This document shows positions 1 through 5,294 of a stretch of DNA of 5,478 nt, piece after piece. The stretch covers positions 1-5,478 of the forward strand of contig JAPCJV010000156.1 in NCBI GenBank assembly GCA_027886785.1. Reading direction: 5' to 3'. The notes under the pieces were generated by a model. It ran no database searches. It was not told the DNA's origin and worked only from the letters and a program-made list of their open reading frames with translations. Origin of the DNA: Nitrososphaerota archaeon (GTDB taxonomy: Archaea; Thermoproteota; Nitrososphaeria; Nitrososphaerales; CADDZS01). Numbering within the stretch: position 1 is the stretch's first letter; the number at the start of each line of letters is the position of its first letter. The position numbers and the translations under genes are program-made.

Positions 1-111
1 CTTTTCAGTCAGGCGAGTTTTCGTGGAGGCATCCTTTCGAGATCTGATCGTAGAATATTTGGGAACGAGGAGAACATCGTCAAAAGTCAGTCCCGAGCGG
101 ACCGAATCCAA
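1..111 (-). CDS. guaB: IMP dehydrogenase, N-terminal fragment (runs off the left edge)
   Basis: Read on the minus strand from a TTG at 111, this frame gives 37 residues that stay open to base 1. Residues 7-20, 'GLTFDDVLLVPKYS', are the strongly conserved N-terminal signature of IMP dehydrogenase, and the following '...TRLTEK' also fits the family. The enzyme oxidises IMP to XMP with NAD+, the first committed step of GMP synthesis, in the cytoplasm. The catalytic cysteine loop and CBS domains lie outside the window. No ATG occurs before the signature. TTG 111 gives the usual short leader before 'GLTFDDV'. TTG 141 is an in-frame alternative about 29 nt below a TATA-like box, and a third TTG lies further up, just after an in-frame stop. 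The gene is divergent from the SerK-like gene at 277. A GMP reductase with the same N-terminus cannot be fully excluded. Confidence 0.82.
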   Translation of the reverse strand, partial: MDSVRSGLTFDDVLLVPKYSTIRSRKDASTKTRLTEK

Positions 112-121
112 ATTATTCGGT

Positions 122-151
122 TTCCGGTTCCTTTGCTTCAAATAACCGGAA
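122..151. promoter_or_regulatory. Inverted repeat TTCCGGTT-N14-AACCGGAA, candidate operator
   Basis: Perfect 8-bp arms lie at 122-129 and 144-151, separated by 14 bp. The arm centres are 22 bp apart, about two helical turns, which suits a dimeric DNA-binding protein. The repeat sits between the guaB coding start and its probable promoter. Related cores occur nearby: TCCGGA at 208-213 and TTCCGG at 255-260, the latter between the TATA box and start of the SerK-like gene. The regulator is unknown; a purine- or nucleotide-responsive repressor would be a natural guess but is not shown. Confidence 0.4.
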
Positions 152-165
152 GACAATGTTCAGGC

Positions 166-174
166 TAGTATTTT
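166..174 (-). promoter_or_regulatory. TATA-like box, probable guaB promoter
   Basis: The minus strand reads AAAATACTA here. A transcript starting about 27 nt downstream would begin near 143, close to TTG 141 and about 32 nt before TTG 111. A second, weaker candidate (GGTTATTT on the minus strand, 140-147) overlaps the inverted repeat at 122-151. The assignment rests on spacing and AT content only. Confidence 0.35.
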
Positions 175-241
175 GGGTTTCTCGTTGCAAAGATAAGAAT
201 GTGATATCCGGATTCTGATGGTGCAAGCAACCTCTTTACAT

Positions 242-250
242 CTTAAATAT
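242..250 (+). promoter_or_regulatory. TATA box of the SerK-like gene, near-leaderless
   Basis: CTTAAATAT is centred about 31 nt upstream of ATG 277. Since archaeal transcription starts roughly 25-30 nt below the TATA centre, the transcript would begin within a few bases of the ATG. No Shine-Dalgarno precedes the start, which agrees with leaderless translation. Confidence 0.55.
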
Positions 251-276
251 CCAATTCCGGAGATGTTTTTTCCCTA

Positions 277-768
277 ATGTCTCACAGGTCTTCCCGGGAG
301 CAGCTCGATCTGAAATTTGAAATCGCAAAGATCGAAATGAGAGACCTCGTCCCGCATGAAGGCGTCATTGAAGAGCACATTCAGGAAGTAACGAAGGAAA
401 TGGAGCGAGACGGCTTTCAATTGAGGCCCATCGCGATTTCTAGGTTGGACTCTCTGGGATCGAAATGGAAGGGTAGGTTCTTGATTCATGACGGGCACCA
501 CCGGACCGCCGCTTTAGAGCGCCTTAATTGCACCAAAATCATGGTATCGATTTTCGATTATTCAGATCCGAGGATCAAGGTGTTCGGGTACTATGACACT
601 TCGATCGTGGTGCCCAAAGAGGAAGTGATTCGCAGGGCAACTTCGGGAATGAAAGTGACTCCCAGGTACGATAAACACTTCATCGACGTGAACGGGGAAC
701 TACAACCCTTTCACGACAACGATCTACTGGAGCCCAAAGTACCTACTCCCCTTTCGGAATTAAGATAG
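277..768 (+). CDS. ParB/sulfiredoxin-fold protein, SerK-like (possible free L-serine kinase)
   Basis: The product has 163 residues. A ParB-type N-terminal domain is visible: 'LVPHEGV' at 24-30, then 'FLIHDGHHRTAALERL' with DGHHR at 72-76, then a beta-rich segment 'KIMVSIFDYSD...KVFGYY'. Automated annotation would probably say 'ParB-like nuclease domain'. The set is closer to what I recall of the ADP-dependent serine kinase SerK of Thermococcus and of SbnI, where the Glu of 'PHE' is catalytic and the 'DGHHR' loop binds phosphate; here these would be Glu28 and Asp72-Arg76. SerK makes O-phospho-L-serine for cysteine synthesis. The tail 'TPRYDKHF...LLEPKVPTPLSEL' also resembles the SerK C-terminus, but this protein is about 80 residues shorter, with the intervening part missing. 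ATG 277 fits the upstream TATA spacing; the ATG at 263 is out of frame. Fold: fairly sure. Serine kinase activity: inference. A regulatory ParB-like protein is the alternative. Confidence 0.8.
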   Translation: MSHRSSREQLDLKFEIAKIEMRDLVPHEGVIEEHIQEVTKEMERDGFQLRPIAISRLDSLGSKWKGRFLIHDGHHRTAALERLNCTKIMVSIFDYSDPRIKVFGYYDTSIVVPKEEVIRRATSGMKVTPRYDKHFIDVNGELQPFHDNDLLEPKVPTPLSELR

Positions 769-812
769 GTCTCTCTGGCCTAGCGAAAAACTGTCAGGGC
801 ATCTCATATCCC

Positions 813-822
813 ATTTATAATT
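813..822 (+). promoter_or_regulatory. TATA box of the COG4280-like gene, supports a leaderless TTG start
   Basis: ATTTATAATT is centred about 27 nt upstream of TTG 845. This is the spacing expected if transcription begins at the start codon itself. There is no Shine-Dalgarno in between, so the promoter is the main evidence for choosing TTG 845. Confidence 0.6.
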
Positions 823-844
823 ACGAGCCCCCGGATCTCTCATT

Positions 845-1570
845 TTGCCCTTCGATGTCGCGATCTTCCTCGCTGCGTTAGGGATCACCACACTGGAAAT
901 AGTAGAGGCTGCGGCCGTTGGCCTAGCTCTCTACGCGGATTCCGGCAAACACATCGCGTTTTTGTACGTGGCTCTGGGAATCGTGGTCGTTCTCGTCCCG
1001 ACACTGCTCTTGGGGTCTGCCATTGCCTATCTCCCGGTTGTTGCGGTTCGAGTAGTCGGCGCGACTCTTCTGCTCTATTTTGGATTGCGCCTAGCAAAAA
1101 GCGCCCGGAGATCGGTGGTGCGGAGCCGCAAGGCCGGTTTCTTCACGACTGAAGAATTTGAGAAGGGAATCATGTACACTGGGTTTTCAGTTGGGGCGAT
1201 CGAGGCTTTTGAAGCTGCAATCGTTATCGTGGGGTTATTGCCTAACAATTTCTCCTCGACAATCTATGGTATTGCTTCAGGAATGGTCATCGTTGTGGTG
1301 TCTACCTATGTCCTTAGAAATCAGGTGCGAAAAGTGAAACAGGTGAACATGAAAGTGGTTGTTTCGGCCCTCCTACTCTCTTTCTCCGCCTTCTGGTACG
1401 CCGAAGTCTTCTATTCAGTTCCAGATTTGGTGCTTATCCCCTTATTTGCTGCCTTTGCTTTCATTGTTTACAAAGTAGCGAACCGGCCAACCCCAGAAAT
1501 TCCCCCAGCCGTTCCAGCCAATGCTTCAGAGAAAGAGCCGCAAAAGCCCTATCTGAGCCTTTGCTTTTGA
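845..1570 (+). CDS. COG4280-like seven-helix membrane protein, putative transporter
   Basis: A 241-residue hydrophobic protein with about seven membrane segments, near 5-28, 36-60, 62-84, 112-132, 137-156, 170-188 and 193-211. A basic loop (about 85-97, 'KSARRSVVRSRK') follows the third helix, and a polar, proline-rich tail begins near 213. Helices 1 and 4 carry matching acidic motifs: 'LEIVEAAAVGLAL' with Glu18 and Glu21, and 'IEAFEAAIVIVGLL' with Glu120 and Glu123. This points to an internal duplication (helices 1-3 and 4-6). Paired in-membrane glutamates are known from LysE/TerC-type exporters and the REGLE motif of FTR1 iron permeases, so cation transport is plausible. I recognise it as resembling the uncharacterised COG4280 archaeal membrane family; the substrate is unknown. 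TTG 845 is chosen from promoter spacing. It lies 76 nt after the SerK-like gene and has its own promoter. Confidence 0.75.
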   Translation: MPFDVAIFLAALGITTLEIVEAAAVGLALYADSGKHIAFLYVALGIVVVLVPTLLLGSAIAYLPVVAVRVVGATLLLYFGLRLAKSARRSVVRSRKAGFFTTEEFEKGIMYTGFSVGAIEAFEAAIVIVGLLPNNFSSTIYGIASGMVIVVVSTYVLRNQVRKVKQVNMKVVVSALLLSFSAFWYAEVFYSVPDLVLIPLFAAFAFIVYKVANRPTPEIPPAVPANASEKEPQKPYLSLCF

Positions 1571-1580
1571 CCCGAAGAAT

Positions 1581-1627
1581 TTAGGGCGCAATCTATAACA
1601 AGGTTTATAAGGGCGTTTGCGCCCTAA
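1581..1627. promoter_or_regulatory. Perfect 10-bp inverted repeat enclosing the TFB promoter, candidate operator
   Basis: TTAGGGCGCA at 1581-1590 is repeated exactly, inverted, as TGCGCCCTAA at 1618-1627. Two TATA-like elements lie between the arms, at 1593-1598 and 1604-1610. The arm centres are 37 bp apart. A third GGGCG copy at 1611-1615 faces the right arm and forms a smaller dyad, GGGCG-TTTG-CGCCC (1611-1624). The arrangement places bound protein on both sides of the TATA box. Autoregulation or a specific repressor of TFB is possible. A terminator for the upstream gene is less likely because the loop is 27 nt and no T-run follows. Confidence 0.5.
1604..1610 (+). promoter_or_regulatory. 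TATA box of the TFB gene
   Basis: TTTATAA, preceded by AAGG, predicts a transcription start near 1633. That leaves a leader of about 12 nt to GTG 1645 or about 24 nt to ATG 1657. A weaker element, CTATAA at 1593-1598, lies just upstream. Confidence 0.55.
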
Positions 1628-1644
1628 TAATACTTTCGAGAGGA

Positions 1645-2595
1645 GTGAAAGAGAGAATGAGCATGGAAAATACGAGCAATGTGTTGCGCAGGCAACAGGC
1701 TTTGACCAAGTGTCCGAGATGCGGGAAGGGGAGCATGGTCTTGGATGCGAATACGGGAGAACAAGTTTGCACTAACTGCGGCTATGTCATGAAAGAAAAC
1801 ATCGAAGACACAGGTCCAGAGTGGAGGAATTTTGCAAAGGAACAGGGAGAAGATGACCGGAGCAGGACGGGGTCGCCATCTAGTCTCGCACTGCACGACA
1901 TGGGACTGTCCACTGTTATTGGACTGGAGAGTACGGATGCATCTGGAAACGCGCTAAAGTCATCGATGAAGAACCAGCTGGAACGGCTTCGGACCTGGGA
2001 CAGGAGAAGCAAGGTACACAGTTCCGCGGATCGGAACTTGAGGTCTGCTTTCAGTCAGCTGGATCGTCTGGCGGAAAAGATTAACGTTGGAGCTGCGGTC
2101 ATTGAGAAAGCGGCATACATTTACCGGAAAGCTTTGGAGAAGAGACTGATCCGCGGGAGATCAATTTCTGCAATGATCACTGCGTCGCTTTACGCGGCTC
2201 TCAGAGATACGGAGACCCCCAGAACCTTGAAAGATCTCGCATCGGCGAGTGGAGTAAAGAAGAACGACTTAGCTCAAAGTTATAGGTTGATCTTGAAAGA
2301 AATGGATCTGAGAATGCCCGTGAGAAATCCAGCAAAGTACGTTTCGCGCATCGGCAGTAAGGCGGGCGCAAGCGAGAGAACACAAAGGAGGGCATTGGAA
2401 GTACTTCGAAAGGCGCAAGAAACCGGCGGTTCGGCTGGCAAAGATCCCATGGGACTTGCTGCGGCAGCGTTGTACGTTGCAAGCGTAATGGAAAACGAAG
2501 CAAAAACTCAGAAGGATTATGCACAGGCGGCCGGCGTCACAGAAGTTACGATCCGGAACAGATACAAGACCCTCAAAGAATCACTAAAGTCCTAG
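1645..2595 (+). CDS. tfb: Transcription initiation factor B (TFB/TFIIB)
   Basis: The archaeal TFIIB homologue that binds the TBP-TATA complex and recruits RNA polymerase. In 316 residues: an N-terminal zinc ribbon with Cys23, Cys26, Cys43 and Cys46 (CPRC...CTNC); 'DTGPEWR' (55-61); the B-reader/linker 'EDDRSRTGSPSSLALHDMG' (69-87); the first cyclin repeat at about 124-215, with 'RGRSISAMITASLYAALRDT'; and the second at about 218-312, with 'GKDPMGLAAAALYVAS' and a helix-turn-helix, 'AAGVTEVTIRNRYK', for BRE recognition. It is full length and no key residue is missing. The sequence is close to thaumarchaeal TFBs, which usually occur as several paralogues per genome. The start is ambiguous. GTG 1645 is the longest frame. 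ATG 1657 is preceded by AGGAG (1641-1645) with an 11-nt gap, and ATG 1663 is also possible; ATG 1657 seems the best fit. Its promoter lies inside a 10-bp inverted repeat, hinting at regulated expression. Confidence 0.97.
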   Translation: MKERMSMENTSNVLRRQQALTKCPRCGKGSMVLDANTGEQVCTNCGYVMKENIEDTGPEWRNFAKEQGEDDRSRTGSPSSLALHDMGLSTVIGLESTDASGNALKSSMKNQLERLRTWDRRSKVHSSADRNLRSAFSQLDRLAEKINVGAAVIEKAAYIYRKALEKRLIRGRSISAMITASLYAALRDTETPRTLKDLASASGVKKNDLAQSYRLILKEMDLRMPVRNPAKYVSRIGSKAGASERTQRRALEVLRKAQETGGSAGKDPMGLAAAALYVASVMENEAKTQKDYAQAAGVTEVTIRNRYKTLKESLKS

Positions 2596-2643
2596 GCAAC
2601 GACGAAAGATCGAGGAAAATGGGTTTCTCTCGATCTCTACACC

Positions 2644-2649
2644 TTTTTT
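2644..2649 (+). terminator. T6 tract after TFB, possible archaeal terminator
   Basis: A run of six T residues about 50 nt after the TFB stop and 14 nt before the kinase start. Archaeal RNA polymerase often terminates at such tracts without a hairpin. If it works, the kinase gene needs its own start, yet no clear TATA box is seen at the expected distance, so read-through from TFB remains possible. Confidence 0.3.
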
Positions 2650-2663
2650 GCTGAATCCATCCT

Positions 2664-3068
2664 ATGGAAATAATTGTTTTAGTGGGGATTCCAGCATCGG
2701 GCAAGTCCACCCTTGCCCTAAATAACTTTCCACATCATAAGAGGATTAACTTGGATGTCCTGCATTCGAGGAAAAAAGAGGACGATGAACTCGCAGATAG
2801 TTTTCGTAATGATCAAGATACGATAATTGACAACACGAATACTACGATCAAATCCCGAAGGAAGTACCTGGATCTGGCTCGCCTCCACAACGTGAAAATA
2901 CGAGCAATTTACCTGAAAATCCCGATTTATCTAGCTCTCCAGAGGAACGCCTTGCGCGTGGGAAAGGAAAGAATCCCGGACAACGTGCTGCGATTTTATC
3001 ACAAAATTCTGAGACCTCCGACCGTGAAAGAGGGATTCGATAGCGTCGAAGAGCTCGAAATCTCTTGA
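2664..3068 (+). CDS. Polynucleotide 5'-kinase-like P-loop protein (PNKP kinase domain, AAA_33)
   Basis: A 134-residue single-domain P-loop protein. The Walker A motif 'GIPASGKST' is at 8-16. Asp31 in 'INLDVL' occupies the position of the general-base Asp of T4 Pnk/PNKP kinases. 'IIDNTNTTIKSRRKYL' (54-69) matches the PNKP-type 'DNTN' segment. 'IYLKIPIYLALQRN' is followed by lid arginines (Arg94, Arg98, Arg103), and 'IPDNVLRFYHKILRPPTVKEGFDSV' (104-128) closely resembles the PNKP C-terminal kinase element. Family members transfer phosphate from ATP to 5'-OH ends of DNA or RNA, or to small molecules. There is no phosphatase or ligase domain, so this is the minimal kinase. The substrate cannot be read from sequence; nucleic-acid end repair is the likeliest role. 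It lies 68 nt after TFB on the same strand, without an evident Shine-Dalgarno or TATA box, so co-transcription is possible. Confidence 0.85.
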   Translation: MEIIVLVGIPASGKSTLALNNFPHHKRINLDVLHSRKKEDDELADSFRNDQDTIIDNTNTTIKSRRKYLDLARLHNVKIRAIYLKIPIYLALQRNALRVGKERIPDNVLRFYHKILRPPTVKEGFDSVEELEIS

Positions 3069-3336
3069 CGAATTCTATAGAAATATTGACTGGGATCTTG
3101 ATCGAAGCGAACATCTGTCTCTATTTTCTTAAGAGAACAATAGAAGTCATTCATCAGAATTGTCCCCAGAATAGCTTTCTGAGCTCCTTCGGAGCTGTTA
3201 CAACAATAAAGGACTCGAAACAGCTTATGCTCTAAATTCCTCCCCCCGCTTGCGATCACCCCCTTAGGGGGCCCTAGGTCATCCAAGAGTCGCAATAGCA
3301 AATTCAACTCAACAATAGTTATTCATGCGGGTCAGA
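3069..3336. other. Convergent intergenic gap with two GC-rich hairpins
   Basis: This gap separates the 3' ends of the kinase and methyltransferase genes. It holds AGCTCC-TTC-GGAGCT (3182-3196), a perfect 6-bp stem with a 3-nt loop, and CCCCC-TTA-GGGGG (3259-3271). The second overlaps another small dyad, TAGGG-GG-CCCTA (3265-3276), and the palindrome CCTAGG (3273-3278). A minus-strand frame crosses the gap but also runs 70 nt into the kinase gene and begins at a poor TTG, so I do not call it. Hairpins between convergent genes could end transcription or belong to a small RNA. Confidence 0.5.
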
Positions 3337-4143
3337 CTATCTCTTCATGAGATTGATCATTCTGTACTCCTCAGGCACTGCCCCTCCGAGTTTCAATCGC
3401 TCCTGGATGAGGGCGTAGTATTTCTTGTCTAACTCGGCCGAAATGAAATGCCTCTTCATGCTTTTGCATTCGATAATTTCGGACCCGCTTCCTCCAAAGA
3501 GGATCAATACAACGTCGTTGGGCAGGGTTGCGGAACCGATAAGGGTCTTTGAGAGGCCCTCCGGGATTTGGCACGCATGGAAACTCTTGGTGAACCCGAC
3601 GTTTTTCACGAGATCGAAATAGATCCAGCTGTACGGCATTCTCCCGGGCTTTCCCTTTTTGATCAGTTTTTTGATGCGCCTGTCGTTAGGATTTTCATAC
3701 GGGACGGCAACATTCTCCTTGTAGAACTTGTTTTCGAGGGATTTGGTGCAATGCAGAATTGATCTATGCGCAATCGTGAACTTTCTTTTGCTGTGCCCGA
3801 TGTTGGTGTTGTAAATCCACACGTACTCATTTACGTCGCAGAAAGCTGTGTCGAGGTACCGCGTCCTCAGGTACGCGTTGTTTTTGGGATAATTGATGAT
3901 GAAGAAATTTCCATTTTCTTTCAAAACCCTGTGGCTTTCTTTCGCCCAGCTCACGCACCAGGAAATGTAATCATCAAATTTTTTCGTGTACGACACATCG
4001 TTGTATTTTACACCTACGTTATAGTCCGGATCTGCATATACACAATCCACAGAGTTATCGGGCAGTTCCTTCAAAAGTTCTAGGACATCCACATTGAAGG
4101 CCCTGTCCAGATAGGTCGAGATTCCGTTTTTGTTAGAACGCAA
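3337..4143 (-). CDS. Beta-class DNA methyltransferase (N6-adenine type predicted), solitary
   Basis: A 268-residue enzyme of the N6_N4_Mtase (PF01555) type that transfers methyl from S-adenosylmethionine to a DNA base. The motif order is catalytic first, cofactor last, which defines the beta class. Motif IV is 'ADPDYNVGVKYND' (37-49), followed by 'ESHRVLKENGNFFIINYPK' (69-87). The element equivalent to the usual HPTQKP region is 'HACQIPEGLSKTLIGSAT' (189-206). Motif I is 'LILFGGSGSEIIE' (213-225), with the ribose-binding acidic residue probably Glu237 ('ISAELD'). Asp at the first position of motif IV suggests adenine methylation. The third residue is Asp rather than the common Pro (DPDY instead of DPPY). 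The start is a TTG at 4143; no in-frame ATG lies upstream. No restriction endonuclease or specificity subunit is visible, so it looks like an orphan methyltransferase. It converges with the kinase gene. Confidence 0.92.
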   Translation of the reverse strand: MRSNKNGISTYLDRAFNVDVLELLKELPDNSVDCVYADPDYNVGVKYNDVSYTKKFDDYISWCVSWAKESHRVLKENGNFFIINYPKNNAYLRTRYLDTAFCDVNEYVWIYNTNIGHSKRKFTIAHRSILHCTKSLENKFYKENVAVPYENPNDRRIKKLIKKGKPGRMPYSWIYFDLVKNVGFTKSFHACQIPEGLSKTLIGSATLPNDVVLILFGGSGSEIIECKSMKRHFISAELDKKYYALIQERLKLGGAVPEEYRMINLMKR

Positions 4144-4494
4144 GCCCTTACTGGTGCAGTCGCTCGGAATGGCGCCTAGATGAAGAAATCGAATCTCCCT
4201 ACTTGGGAATAATTTATTAGTCGTCTCAAAGGTTTCTGATCATACGAGGAAGTGAATTCAGCGAATTGAACTGCTCTTCAATCGCGCTGTCAGGTGACTG
4301 CGTTCCTCATCCAGTCACTGTCGTCTATTAGAAGCCACTCTTCAATCGGTTCCGGCATCTTCATTCAATCCCAGAGGATTTCATCGTCTATCAAAGATCT
4401 TTGTGCAATATCGGGTTTTTCGGAGGTAAGAGGCATTTGACCTCTGATTACATTCCTCGCGGATCAAATCGAAATCGCAGCCAAAAGATCCCAC
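4144..4494. other. Non-coding spacer between divergent genes, with degenerate repeats
   Basis: This spacer has no convincing gene. It carries the probable methyltransferase promoter (4208-4219) on the minus strand. CTCTTCAATCG occurs at 4274-4284 and 4338-4348, and TCGTCTAT at 4321-4328 and 4384-4391. The two pairs are spaced 64 and 63 nt, which suggests a decayed tandem duplication. A 24-codon minus-strand frame (4290-4364) has no promoter or Shine-Dalgarno. From 4441 the frame of the downstream gene is already open, without ATG, GTG or TTG, after a stop at 4438-4440. This suggests that lost coding sequence once extended into the right part of the spacer. Confidence 0.45.
4208..4219 (-). promoter_or_regulatory. 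TATA-like box, probable methyltransferase promoter
   Basis: The minus strand reads TAATAAATTATT. Transcription would begin near 4187, leaving a leader of about 44 nt before TTG 4143. No clear Shine-Dalgarno is seen in that leader, so either the start or the promoter assignment could be off. Confidence 0.35.
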
Positions 4495-5268
4495 ATGGAT
4501 TCGAGCATGAGCAATTCTCAAAAAACAATATCTTTCCTCTCTATGGTCAACAGTACTCTTGGACCGATAAATGTCAATTTTGACGCGGAGACCTCCTCGC
4601 AATGTCTTGACATTGAAGCCTTTTCCGGGATTTACGACCTCGGACTAAGATGGTCGGAGACCTATCAGTCCTCCACCCGCGAATCCCTAACTGAGAGATC
4701 CGCCCTCATCAGGCAATTGTTGTGGGAATTCGGAAGAAGATTTTCAGCTAATCTGGTTCTTGGAAACATTGCATACGGACTAAATCCGAAGTACAAAATG
4801 CTCCAGCACATTGCCCTGCATGTCGCACCGGTATCAAATGACCAGCTGAAATTAGGCGCCGAAGGGCTCACCAACGGAATGAAAGCAATCGATCTTGCCG
4901 CGCAGACGAGAGCATTTGCCTACCTGCTGCATACGAGTTCCGTGGATAAACTGATAGAATATTCAAAGGAACGAGGAGTCAAGTTCATGGTCTACTCCCT
5001 GCTTAGAATCGCCGAGACGAGATCGATAGCAGCGCAGGAGTTAATGAGATTGAAAGGAACGGAATATTTCGAGCGAAGAGGTGTTCAAAGGGACGATGCG
5101 CAAGAAAGATTGGGAGAGTTTTCGATATTAGGATGTACGGAAGAAATCACAGATCAGATCTTGTCCTTCATCAACCGAGGGGCTTCGAAAGTGGTCCTTT
5201 TCCCTGTCTTCAAAAACCAAAAAGATTTGATGAAGCAGCTGAACTTGCTCTCGAATTGTCTGGAGTAA
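4495..5268 (+). CDS. Luciferase-like (LLM) oxidoreductase-like protein, apparently lacking its N-terminal third
   Basis: A 257-residue soluble protein with no signal peptide or membrane segment. The C-terminal half reads like a bacterial-luciferase-type flavin/F420 oxidoreductase. 'ESLTERSALIRQLLWEFGRRFS' (63-84) resembles the 'R..E....IR.LL' helix. A region near 106-165 resembles the barrel strand and helix before 'SVDKLIEYSKERG'. 'LGCTEEITDQILSFINRGASKVVLFPVF' (212-238) matches the family ending 'G(T/S)PEEV...GVD..VL'. The first 50 residues do not show the usual strands 1-4 ('GF(D/E)S.W..DH', 'LGTGV...HP'), and the family norm is about 320-340 residues. The frame is open upstream to 4441 with no start codon. 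No TATA box or Shine-Dalgarno precedes ATG 4495 or ATG 4507. It may be a 5'-truncated remnant or a divergent protein. The LLM assignment is tentative. Confidence 0.55.
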   Translation: MDSSMSNSQKTISFLSMVNSTLGPINVNFDAETSSQCLDIEAFSGIYDLGLRWSETYQSSTRESLTERSALIRQLLWEFGRRFSANLVLGNIAYGLNPKYKMLQHIALHVAPVSNDQLKLGAEGLTNGMKAIDLAAQTRAFAYLLHTSSVDKLIEYSKERGVKFMVYSLLRIAETRSIAAQELMRLKGTEYFERRGVQRDDAQERLGEFSILGCTEEITDQILSFINRGASKVVLFPVFKNQKDLMKQLNLLSNCLE

Positions 5269-5294
5269 ATTTTGGGGAATTCCGGAAGATCAGT

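Noticed and set aside
277..768. Chromosome-partitioning ParB or toxin-antitoxin role for the DGHHR protein
   Set aside because: There is no ParA partner, no helix-turn-helix domain and no parS-like site, and the motif set fits SerK/SbnI better.
2999..3307. A 102-codon minus-strand frame across the convergent gap
   Set aside because: It overlaps the 3' end of the well-supported kinase gene by 70 nt, begins at a TTG with no properly spaced TATA box or Shine-Dalgarno, and shows no recognisable domain.
3425..4083. Plus-strand frames opposite the methyltransferase
   Set aside because: They are antisense shadows of a gene with a full motif set and have no domain features or promoters.
3337..4143. 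Part of a restriction-modification or phage-defence system
   Set aside because: Neighbouring genes show no nuclease, helicase or specificity subunit within the window.
4290..4364. A 24-codon minus-strand frame, 'MKMPEPIEEWLLIDD...'
   Set aside because: It looks protein-like but is very short, has no promoter, Shine-Dalgarno or known family, and lies within the decayed repeat region.
4401..4583. A 60-codon plus-strand frame starting 'LCNIGFFGGKRH' that could be a frameshifted N-terminus of the LLM-like gene
   Set aside because: After about residue 17 it turns into low-quality sequence and overlaps the larger frame; the resemblance to an LLM N-terminus is too short to call.
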